From CAYHZG01 sp964361105 (GTDB taxonomy: Bacteria > Patescibacteriota > Minisyncoccia > 2-02-FULL-40-12): a DNA stretch of 6,146 nucleotides. Positions 1 to 5,608 of the stretch are shown here, in pieces (within the stretch, counting starts at the first letter, position 1; the number at the start of each line of letters is the position of its first letter). The notes beneath the pieces were generated by a model. That model ran no database searches, had not been told where the DNA came from, and saw nothing but the letters and a program-made list of their open reading frames with translations. The position numbers and the translations under genes are program-made. The DNA lies in NCBI GenBank assembly GCA_964361105.1, contig CAYHZG010000027.1, positions 1-6,146 of the forward strand, given 5' to 3'.

Positions 1-58
1 TCGAACCAGGAACCTCTTCCTTAAAAGGGAATTGCTCTACCAATTGAGCTATGGGCGG
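1..58 (-). tRNA. tRNA-Lys (anticodon UUU), 3' end cut by window edge
   Basis: Read on the minus strand, the first 58 nucleotides of a tRNA are present in canonical order. They are a 7-nt acceptor strand (CCGCCCA), U8-A9, a GCTC/GAGC D-stem with a GG-containing D-loop, an anticodon arm with loop CTTTTAA, a 5-nt variable loop, the 5' strand of the T-stem (CCTGG) and the start of the T-loop (TTCGA). The anticodon UUU lies at 25-23 and decodes AAA/AAG as lysine. The 3' half of the T arm, the acceptor 3' strand and any CCA lie beyond the window. Two small oddities are visible: the acceptor begins with C rather than the usual G, and the top anticodon-stem pair (27-43) is A-G. The rest of the fold is normal, so a functional tRNA is likely. 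Confidence 0.93.
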
Positions 59-65
59 AGAGCTT

Positions 66-94
66 ATATTAACACAAATTTTACTTTTTCTCAA
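66..94 (-). promoter_or_regulatory. Probable sigma-70 type promoter of tRNA-Lys
   Basis: On the minus strand TTGAGA (94-89, five of six matches to TTGACA) is followed after exactly 17 bp by TAATAT (71-66). The predicted start, about 7 nt downstream, falls near 59, right at the 5' end of the tRNA. The -35 box lies inside the last codons of the upstream ATPase gene. The alternative -10 TATAAG (68-63) would start inside the tRNA and has no good -35. The tRNA could also be made by read-through from the ATPase operon, because no terminator is visible between them. Confidence 0.5.
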
Positions 95-1544
95 CTGCTT
101 CCAGAGCTTTCCTCACCCCTTCTAAATCCGGCTCAATGGTTTTTCTCTTGAAATTCTCCGGCTCACGTTTAGCCAAGTCGTTCAAGGATATGCTTTTTTC
201 TTTAGGCATCATTGAAACCGACTTCGGAGATTTCGGTTTAGAAAACACTGGTTTCATCAGAGGCGCCGACCACTTCTCAATTTCTTCTTCAACTTCTTTA
301 GCCGGTCGGCTATACTTTTTTCTTGATGAATCAATAATGAAATCTTTGATGCTGATGCTTGACTCCAGGGGAATCGGCGGCAGAGTCAGGGCCGAAAAAG
401 GCCTCGAAGAAATCCCGTCAACTAAAAGCTTTAGGTAAATATTGTAATTGGGCAGATTTACAAAATCCTGGGAGATAATTTCAGGAGCGAACTGAACTTC
501 CAAAAATTCGGCGTCAGTGGCGCCGACTCTGAATGAAATCATGGTCCCAACATTGCCAAAAATAGCATCCCGAACCCGAGTAGAGGTTTGGGTTATTAGT
601 TGCCCGATGTATTGATGAGAGAGAATCAAACCAAGGCCGTATTTTCTAGCTTCCGACAAAATAGTGGCAAAGGCATCAGTGGCAAAGTTTTGAACTTCGT
701 CAACGTAAAGAAAAAAGGGGTGCCTCTTTTCTAATGGCGTCCTTACCCTTTCCATGGCGGTCAGCTGAATCTTGGTTATCAGCATTGCTCCAAGAAGAGC
801 CGAATTGTCTTCACCGATAAGGCCCTTGGACACATTAGCCAAAAGAATTTTACGATTCTCTATTATGCTTTCAATATCCAGCGTGCTTTTAGACTGGCCG
901 ACAATATTTCTTATCATTTTAGTAGCCAGGAACTGGCCGACTTTGTTTTGAATCGGGACAATGGCTTCATTTCTAAATCTTGGCTCCCATGACTCGTATT
1001 CGGTAACCCAAAAAGACCTGACCACCGGGTCTTTAATGTTAGAAACAATATACTTGCGAAAATCCTTATCCACCAAAAGCCGAGGGATGCCCATTAAGGT
1101 GCTACCAGGAGTATCCAAAAGAGCCATCACGCAATTATCTAAAATGTATTCCATTCTGGCTGACCAGACATTAGCCCAGATTTTAGTGAAAATCGCCATT
1201 AAGCCCGAGGCAACCAGGTGCTTGTGTTCCGGATCTTTAACTTCCAGAACATTGAAACCAATGGGATACTGCGTATCAACCGGATTGAAATAAATGGTAT
1301 CTCGAATCCGCTCCTCTGGGATTGAATCCAGTAAGTCATCAACAAATTCTCCGTGAGGGTCAATCACGGCCAGTCCCCGGCCGGATTTTATATCCTGAAT
1401 GGCCAAGTTTTTTAAAAGAGTGGTTTTGCCGGTGCCGGTTTGACCGATAATATACATGTGCTGGAGCCGGTCTTTTTCTTTAACGCCAAAAATACGATCC
1501 TGTCCTCGGAAATTAGTTTTAGCGAAATAAGTAATGTTATTCAT
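81..1544 (-). CDS. HerA/VirD4-type P-loop ATPase (DNA-translocase-like, TraG/TraD family)
   Basis: This 487-residue protein is a P-loop ATPase of the HerA/FtsK superfamily, on the branch that includes VirD4/TraD coupling proteins. The Walker A motif is GQTGTGKTT (residues 34-42), followed by an IDPHGEF motif (61-67) typical of HerA/VirD4 proteins. The Walker B strand is FFLYVDE (277-283), and a SHQY segment (309-312) fits the sensor/Q motif. From about residue 391 the chain becomes a low-complexity tail rich in Lys, Ser and Pro, probably disordered. There is no membrane segment. The anchor is probably supplied by the preceding gene, whose stop overlaps this start as ATGAATAA (8 bp), which suggests translational coupling. 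No Shine-Dalgarno sequence precedes the ATG. The likely role is ATP-driven movement of DNA (or another polymer) at the membrane. Whether it serves conjugation, competence, chromosome handling or a pilus is not decidable here. Confidence 0.85.
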   Translation of the reverse strand: MNNITYFAKTNFRGQDRIFGVKEKDRLQHMYIIGQTGTGKTTLLKNLAIQDIKSGRGLAVIDPHGEFVDDLLDSIPEERIRDTIYFNPVDTQYPIGFNVLEVKDPEHKHLVASGLMAIFTKIWANVWSARMEYILDNCVMALLDTPGSTLMGIPRLLVDKDFRKYIVSNIKDPVVRSFWVTEYESWEPRFRNEAIVPIQNKVGQFLATKMIRNIVGQSKSTLDIESIIENRKILLANVSKGLIGEDNSALLGAMLITKIQLTAMERVRTPLEKRHPFFLYVDEVQNFATDAFATILSEARKYGLGLILSHQYIGQLITQTSTRVRDAIFGNVGTMISFRVGATDAEFLEVQFAPEIISQDFVNLPNYNIYLKLLVDGISSRPFSALTLPPIPLESSISIKDFIIDSSRKKYSRPAKEVEEEIEKWSAPLMKPVFSKPKSPKSVSMMPKEKSISLNDLAKREPENFKRKTIEPDLEGVRKALEAVEKK

Positions 1545-2820
1545 AGGGCACGTAGCCGGGTGGGCTGACTTTTTTGCTTTCTATCCGATCCAGAGTCGGC
1601 GCGGTTAAAACCACATTGGTCGGCGGATGATACAACGTGGCCAGTTCTTCAGTATTTAAGATTGAAGTGGAGGACTTTTTATCCATATTCACCCTGTTTG
1701 GATCACTTAAGCGGCCGATAAATGTCTCTTCTGGAATATATCTTGTTTTATAACGATATAGGAGCTTTCTCTTTTTCGATTCAACCCGTCTTTTTGGAAA
1801 AATATATGGCCATTTATACCAGCGGGCCGAGGTAAGCGATTTGATATTGAGAGTAAAATAATTCAGAGAAGAACTATACTGGTTAAAATAAGCAGTCAAA
1901 TTTTTCCACATATTTCTATTGAAAATATCTTTCGGAGCCAAATATAAATGTCTTATCAGAGTATCAAATCCCTGTTTGGAAACCTTGCGGCTCACGGCTT
2001 TCAATTTTTCTTCTTCGGCTGGAGTCAGTAAAGAAAGAGAAATAGTCGGTTGTGGCACGCCGGGCCGGGCAGGGGGTTTGAGTATTGCTTTCTCTCTTAT
2101 CTCTTTCATTACTTCTTCGCCTTCTTTTTGCCATTCGGTTACTGGCCTGACAATCAACTGAATCCACGCTTTTTCTTCCGGCCGGAGTTTAGATAAAAGC
2201 TCCAAAATCACTGAAATCGGATCAATGATTCTTTCTTCGCCGCCCTTTTCTTCAAAAGCCATATAAGTATTGATGGGGTTAGGAGCCGGATTTTTTAGTT
2301 TTATCTCGGTGCCGAACAAATCATAGCCAATCTTTTTAAGCTCCTCTAAAGTATTTGGGAGTTCTAAAGTATAATCTTCCGCATCGGTTATCTCAATATC
2401 CGGATACTGAGCGTAAAGCATTGACTCAACCGAATGGCGCAATATCTTTGGAGTTCTTATGTAGAAATGAATTGTTCCGCCGCTTCCGACAATTTCAAAA
2501 CTGTGCCAACGAGTAACTTCGCCATCAATATATTTTTCTTTCCAGCCAGTCGGGATATTAAAAAGCGTCCAGAGAGAAACAAAAAATTGCTCCATTGCCT
2601 TGGGGCCTTTTTTTATTTCCCGGGGGACTCTTATCTCAAAAATATCCCATTCTATTTTGCTTTTATACTTTGACTGGGAGGAAAAAAGAAGAGTTTCTCG
2701 AACAATCAAAAGGGCAAAAAATGCCAGAATCGGCAAAACAATCCATTTAAAAGACGCCAAAAGAGAAATTATAAGTTCCAAATCACTAAAGGTCTGGAGA
2801 AGCTGAAAATCCAAAGGCAT
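1537..2820 (-). CDS. Single-pass membrane protein, partner of the adjacent ATPase
   Basis: This 427-residue protein has one strong hydrophobic helix near the N terminus (about residues 15-42, centred on WIVLPILAFFALLIV), then a long soluble region, most likely cytoplasmic. The soluble part has mixed alpha/beta character, including IHFYIRTP near 117-124 and a proline-rich stretch near 249-258. Near the C terminus the segment ILNTEELATLYHPPT (387-401) resembles a motif that, from memory of the family, lies just before the ATPase core in longer single-chain HerA/VirD4-like proteins. The next gene starts inside this gene's stop codon and begins where that core would begin. I infer that this is the membrane-anchored N-terminal half of a split DNA-translocating ATPase. 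It has no recognised catalytic motif of its own. An upstream -10 box ends 7 nt before the ATG, so the gene may also have its own near-leaderless message. Confidence 0.75.
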   Translation of the reverse strand: MPLDFQLLQTFSDLELIISLLASFKWIVLPILAFFALLIVRETLLFSSQSKYKSKIEWDIFEIRVPREIKKGPKAMEQFFVSLWTLFNIPTGWKEKYIDGEVTRWHSFEIVGSGGTIHFYIRTPKILRHSVESMLYAQYPDIEITDAEDYTLELPNTLEELKKIGYDLFGTEIKLKNPAPNPINTYMAFEEKGGEERIIDPISVILELLSKLRPEEKAWIQLIVRPVTEWQKEGEEVMKEIREKAILKPPARPGVPQPTISLSLLTPAEEEKLKAVSRKVSKQGFDTLIRHLYLAPKDIFNRNMWKNLTAYFNQYSSSLNYFTLNIKSLTSARWYKWPYIFPKRRVESKKRKLLYRYKTRYIPEETFIGRLSDPNRVNMDKKSSTSILNTEELATLYHPPTNVVLTAPTLDRIESKKVSPPGYVPYE

Positions 2821-2827
2821 TAAAAAT

Positions 2828-2856
2828 AGTATACAACATTAGGCCCTCCCAACCAA
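2828..2856 (-). promoter_or_regulatory. Possible internal promoter giving a leaderless mRNA for the membrane protein
   Basis: On the minus strand TATACT (2833-2828) lies 7 nt before the ATG at 2820. Seventeen base pairs upstream of it is TTGGTT (2856-2851), which keeps only the TTG of the -35 consensus. Transcription would begin at or one base before the A of the ATG. The -35 sits in the last codons of the upstream sigma-like gene. No ribosome-binding sequence occurs in the 18-bp intergenic gap, which fits a leaderless start or translational re-initiation. Confidence 0.4.
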
Positions 2857-3891
2857 ACCGTAAAATCCTTTCTCATCTTTTTTAAAGAGTTTTTTGTCCT
2901 GCAAATTCAAGAGAATTGTATTGGGTTTAACGAATCTGACTTCGCTGGTTTTGGCGATGATTTTTTCCCTGGCCATCGGTCCATGCTTTTTTAAAAGATT
3001 AATCAAAACATCCTTGACCGTGCCGGCTTCAAAACCCCATTCTGAAAGGGCGTAAAGACCGCGGCCAACCAGAACAAATCTCTTGTCCTTTATCAGCTCG
3101 TTATGAACGGTCTGAAAATTTGCCTTTTTTGAATCAAATCTGTGGCCGTTTATCAAAGTGGCAATTTCCCTGAAATGAATGGGTTTGGTTGCCATTTTTA
3201 AAACCAAGTAGGCCTTGTCTTTTATTCCTTTTGGCCTGATTTCGGGCCAATGGGTCAATCCCCACTGGTCAAAAGAGTTTTTGCCTATTAATTTGCTTAA
3301 ATTTAAGTAAGAAAGAATGATTTTTCGATCAGTTATGTTTTCTTGAGAAGCCTTGTTGAAAAATGGTACCAGTTCGGACTCTGAAATAACCGAATTTTGT
3401 TTTTTGAAGTTTTGGATTAATTTTTCAGCCGTTTCCTTGGCCCTCTCAAAATAAAAAGGATCTTTAACTGTCCAGGTGCTAAAGTGAGCCTCGTCTTCCG
3501 GATGATATTCAAAATTATTTGATATGGTCATCAAAAAAGCCAAGGCGGCATTAACTTTGTTATAACCCTGGGTGCCCGAAAATTCGTGGAACAAAAAATC
3601 CTCCCTGGCGGTATTGCCATAGCTTGAAAGAATTGTCTTTATTTTGGAGACCTGGTCTTTTAAATTAAAAGTTTCAAAATTTTTCCTTAGTTCTCTTAAG
3701 GCCGCTTCTTCAATCTGGCGAACTCGCTCTCTGGTAATTTTATACTTTTTGCCGATTGATTCTAGGGTTTCAATATTGCCGGTTTTAAGGCCAAATCTCC
3801 TTGAAACTATGTCCTGGCTTCGCGAATTCAAAAATTTTAAAACCTCTGATATAGAGTTGGTGAAATTGTTTTTTTCTTGCTCATTTAACAT
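2839..3891 (-). CDS. Sigma-70 region 4 / HARE-HTH fusion, putative transcription regulator
   Basis: This 350-residue protein begins with a sigma-70 region 4-like domain (about 17-72). The hallmark helix-turn-helix is ESIGKKYKITRERVRQIEEAA (spanning 44-64), the part of a sigma factor that reads the -35 element. There is no region 2 or 3, so it cannot open a -10 by itself and is not a complete sigma factor. After a middle section without a recognised motif (80-215) comes a HARE-HTH-like winged helix (about 222-287: AYLVLKMATKPIHFREIATL, then LVGRGLYALSEW), the fold found in RNA polymerase delta subunit and in some restriction and chromatin proteins. A second winged-helix-like segment follows at 290-348, ending KGFYGL. 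Region 4-HARE combinations fit an RNA polymerase-associated regulator. It heads the operon with the membrane protein (18 bp downstream) and the ATPase. The ATG is only 6 nt after a TATAAT box. Confidence 0.8.
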   Translation of the reverse strand: MLNEQEKNNFTNSISEVLKFLNSRSQDIVSRRFGLKTGNIETLESIGKKYKITRERVRQIEEAALRELRKNFETFNLKDQVSKIKTILSSYGNTAREDFLFHEFSGTQGYNKVNAALAFLMTISNNFEYHPEDEAHFSTWTVKDPFYFERAKETAEKLIQNFKKQNSVISESELVPFFNKASQENITDRKIILSYLNLSKLIGKNSFDQWGLTHWPEIRPKGIKDKAYLVLKMATKPIHFREIATLINGHRFDSKKANFQTVHNELIKDKRFVLVGRGLYALSEWGFEAGTVKDVLINLLKKHGPMAREKIIAKTSEVRFVKPNTILLNLQDKKLFKKDEKGFYGLVGRA

Positions 3892-3896
3892 ATTGG

Positions 3897-3924
3897 AATT
3901 ATATGCCTAAGAAGGCATATAATT
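3897..3924. repeat. Perfect palindrome, 12-bp arms with a 4-nt spacer, in the divergent promoter region
   Basis: AATTATATGCCT (3897-3908) is the exact reverse complement of AGGCATATAATT (3913-3924), separated by AAGA. It lies between the divergent sigma/HARE gene and murD. Each arm contains TATAAT, on the minus strand at 3903-3898 and on the plus strand at 3918-3923. A repressor bound here would cover the -10 box of the sigma/HARE gene, so it is a candidate operator. A dimeric DNA-binding protein, possibly the adjacent regulator itself, is the obvious kind of partner, but this is inference. A terminator role is unlikely because neither flank has a T-run and no gene ends here. Confidence 0.75.
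3898..3903 (-). promoter_or_regulatory. -10 box of the sigma/HARE gene (leaderless start)
   Basis: A perfect TATAAT on the minus strand lies 6 nt before the ATG at 3891, so the expected transcription start coincides with the first base of the start codon. No recognisable -35 is found 16-19 bp upstream (the 17-bp position reads CCAATT). The box is embedded in the palindrome, which suggests regulation by a protein bound there. Confidence 0.5.
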
Positions 3925-3976
3925 GGTTCGTTCGGCATAAATGTAAATAAATTTCCATTTCTGCTTCACTGCCAAT

Positions 3977-3982
3977 TATAAT
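3977..3982 (+). promoter_or_regulatory. -10 box of murD
   Basis: A perfect TATAAT lies 14 nt before the murD ATG at 3997. A start 6-8 nt downstream would leave a 5' leader of about 7-8 nt, too short for a Shine-Dalgarno sequence, and none is present. The -35 position is poor (TCCATT or TTCCAT at 17-18 bp). The box overlaps a copy of CCAATTATA (3972-3980) whose inverse occurs across the edge of the palindrome at 3918-3926. Confidence 0.5.
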
Positions 3983-3996
3983 AGCATTCAATTAAA

Positions 3997-5321
3997 ATGG
4001 TGTCAAGTAATAGTGTAAAACAATTAAAAAGTAAAAAAATAGCGATTTTGGGATTAGGCAAAGAGGGATTATCTACTCTAAGATTCTTAAAAAGGCTTAA
4101 AATAAAAAGCCGAGTTTTGGACGCTAAACTTAATAAAAATTATCTCAATAAACTTCAAGATTTTGACTTGATTTTCAGGACCCCTGGCTTTCCCAGACTG
4201 CATCCTAAACTTTTGGCCGCTGAAAAAAATGAAGTGATTGTTTCAAGCCATATTAAGTTATTTTTTGATTTATGCCCCACAAAAATAGTCGGCATTACCG
4301 GAACTAAAGGAAAAACAACAACTACTTCTCTAATTTATCAAATTCTAAAAAGCAAGTACGGAAAGAAGGTATTTCTGGCCGGCAACATCGGTAAGCCGGC
4401 TTTGGATATTTTGCCTAAACTGAAAAAAGATTCTTTAGTTGTATTTGAACTTTCAAGCTTCCAGCTCCAGGATCTTCATAAAAGTCCGCATATTGCCGTA
4501 ATAACCAATATAACTTTGGACCATCTTGACCCTTCTGGAAAATTCGCCCCTTCTACCCATCAAAACGCCGGAGAATATTTTAAGGCCAAGATGAACATTA
4601 TTAAACGCCAAGAGCGTGGGGACTTTGCTATCCTCCATCCGTCACTTAAGGCAAAAACAAAAAATATCGGCCTGGGCAAAAAATTATTTCCTACTCCTTT
4701 GCCTTTCAGGACAAAATTAATCGGCCGGCACAACCTTGAAAATATTGCTTTAGCCGTTGAAGTCGGGAAAATTTTCAGAGTGCCCAAAGAAAAAATGTTT
4801 AAAGCGGTTAAAACTTTTAAGGGTGTTGAGCACCGCCTGGAATTTGTCGCCAAAATCAACGGAGTATCTTTTTATAATGATTCTGCCGCAACCAATCCTG
4901 ATGCGACTTTAGCCGCCTTAAAATCTTTCAAAGAACCAATCCANNNNNNNNNNNNNNNNNNNNNNNNNNNNNNNNNNNNNNNNNNNNNNNNNNNNNNNNN
5001 NNNNNNNNNNNNNNNNNNNNNNNNNNNNNNNNNNNNNNNNNNNCAAAATACATATCTACTAACACAAAAAATGCAAAAAGCATCGCCTTAATCGGACAAA
5101 TAAAAAACAAACTGTATAAAATAATCAGTAATAAAAAGGCAAGAAAATTTAAAAATTTAAAAGATGCTGTCTTGACTCTTTATAAAAATGCTGGTAAAAA
5201 TGAGGTGGTCCTTTTATCTCCGGCCGCGGCAAGTTTTGACATGTTTTCGGGCTATGGAGAGCGCGGGGAAAAGTTTAAAAAAATCGTGGCGGGATTGGGG
5301 GTGAAAAATGCCAGACGATAA
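3997..5321 (+). CDS. murD: UDP-N-acetylmuramoylalanine--D-glutamate ligase, interrupted by a scaffold gap
   Basis: MurD joins D-glutamate to UDP-MurNAc-L-Ala in the cytoplasm, using ATP, during peptidoglycan precursor synthesis. An N-terminal Rossmann-like domain starts KIAILGLGKEGLS (14-26). The central ATPase domain has GITGTKGKTTTT (99-110), ELSSFQLQ (151-158), TNITLDHLD (170-178) and the lysine in YFKAKMN expected to be carbamylated. The C-terminal domain starts with GRHNLENI (243-250), GVEHRLE (276-282) and NDSAATNPDAT (294-304). A 100-N gap follows residue 315. After the gap the true frame differs. It runs from 5046 to the TAA at 5319-5321, encodes 91 residues including VVLLSPAAASFDMF and GYGERGEKF, and matches the MurD C terminus. 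Staying in the pre-gap frame would give a false end at 5091. The lost piece should hold the family's AGG-DKG region. Total length would be near 420, normal for MurD. No Shine-Dalgarno sequence precedes the start. Confidence 0.93.
4944..5043. other. Assembly gap of exactly 100 N inside murD
   Basis: Exactly 100 unknown bases join two parts of murD that are in different frames. This is the usual placeholder for a gap of unknown size. For one uninterrupted murD, the real length must leave remainder 2 when divided by 3. Comparison with the family layout suggests only about 15-20 residues are missing, roughly 45-60 bp. The size estimate is inference from memory of the family. Confidence 0.95.
5300..5310 (+). 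promoter_or_regulatory. Shine-Dalgarno-like site and start of the 96-aa ORF
   Basis: GGTGA (5300-5304), within GGGGGTGA, lies 3 nt before the ATG at 5308. This pairs with the conserved 16S 3' end at an acceptable spacing. It sits inside the last codons of murD and supports the upstream start of the small ORF. Confidence 0.45.
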
Positions 5322-5598
5322 ACTAATTGTCGTTTTCACAGCAGATCAGTCAGTGGCCATCAGGGAGGTGGCCTCCATACACATAGAGCTCATTCGAAAA
5401 GACCGGCCGCCGGAGTTTAAAGAAAAAGGAGGTGAAGAGTTGATGCTCACTTTCTACCTTGCAAGGCCTGATACCAGTGAAGGCGACGAATCTTTTGCCT
5501 ATCAACGGAAGACGTTGCTGTTTCAGGCCGCTATGGCCAAAGTAATCATTTCGGCCGAACTCCACCTGGCCGAATTCCCTCTCCCAAAGGCCGTCTAA
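5308..5598 (+). CDS. Small hypothetical protein, 96 aa, overlapping the murD end
   Basis: I do not recognise this protein. It is soluble, acidic to neutral, with no signal peptide, membrane helix or cysteine. It has a likely beta strand near the start (KLIVVFTA, 5-12) and a helix-prone segment near the end (TLLFQAAMAKVIISAEL, 68-84). It overlaps the last 14 bp of murD in another frame, so it probably shares murD's transcript. Base composition is about 51% GC over 5341-5580, against roughly 27-30% in sampled stretches of murD and secF. Many codons end in G or C, unlike the neighbours. An in-frame ATG at codon 46 (5443) follows a perfect Shine-Dalgarno sequence, so a 51-aa product is possible instead or as well. 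The last three codons and stop lie inside the terminator hairpin and overlap the secF stop. Coding status is likely but not proven. Confidence 0.6.
   Translation: MPDDKLIVVFTADQSVAIREVASIHIELIRKDRPPEFKEKGGEELMLTFYLARPDTSEGDESFAYQRKTLLFQAAMAKVIISAELHLAEFPLPKAV
5425..5445 (+). promoter_or_regulatory. Consensus Shine-Dalgarno and internal in-frame ATG
   Basis: AAAGGAGGTGA (5425-5435) is a full complement to the usual 16S rRNA 3' end. It precedes an ATG at 5443 with 10 nt between GGAGG and the ATG. The ATG is codon 46 of the 96-aa frame. It may be the real start of a 51-aa protein, a second start, or a coincidence of the codons for Lys-Gly-Gly-Glu. Confidence 0.45.
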
Positions 5599-5608
5599 GA
5601 CGGCCTTT
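5586..5608. terminator. Bidirectional hairpin terminator between the converging 96-aa ORF and secF
   Basis: AAAGGCCGTCT (5586-5596) and AGACGGCCTTT (5598-5608) are exact inverse copies around one base. They can form a 9-bp GC-rich stem with a 5-nt loop, flanked by A's on one side and T's on the other. On the plus strand the stem is followed by TTTGCTGTTTT, and on the minus strand by TTTGGG, so termination should be better for plus-strand transcription. Both convergent stop codons lie in or at the loop. Confidence 0.75.

Noticed and set aside
136..438. Plus-strand open frame of 100 codons opposite the ATPase tail
   Set aside because: It lies entirely antisense to a well-supported ATPase gene and has no family features. 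Other long antisense frames (961-1293, 1919-2161, 4560-4859) were rejected for the same reason.
81..2820. Conjugative element or integrative plasmid
   Set aside because: Apart from the VirD4-like ATPase there is no relaxase, integrase, origin of transfer or VirB-type gene in the window. A tRNA at the edge could be an integration site, but no attachment repeats are visible.
2839..3891. Complete sigma factor
   Set aside because: Only region 4 is recognisable. The DNA-melting region 2 is absent, so it cannot act alone as a sigma factor.
3897..3924. Rho-independent terminator
   Set aside because: The arms are AT-rich, no T-run follows on either strand, and both flanking genes start here instead of ending.
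5044..5091. End of murD at 5091 in the pre-gap frame
   Set aside because: The residues after the gap in that frame do not look like MurD, whereas the frame ending at 5321 contains the conserved C-terminal motifs.
5350..5565. Open frame of 71 codons on the minus strand, opposite the 96-aa ORF
   Set aside because: It has no recognisable motif. The plus-strand frame has a ribosome-binding site, overlaps murD as in an operon, and ends at the terminator, so the minus frame is best seen as a shadow.
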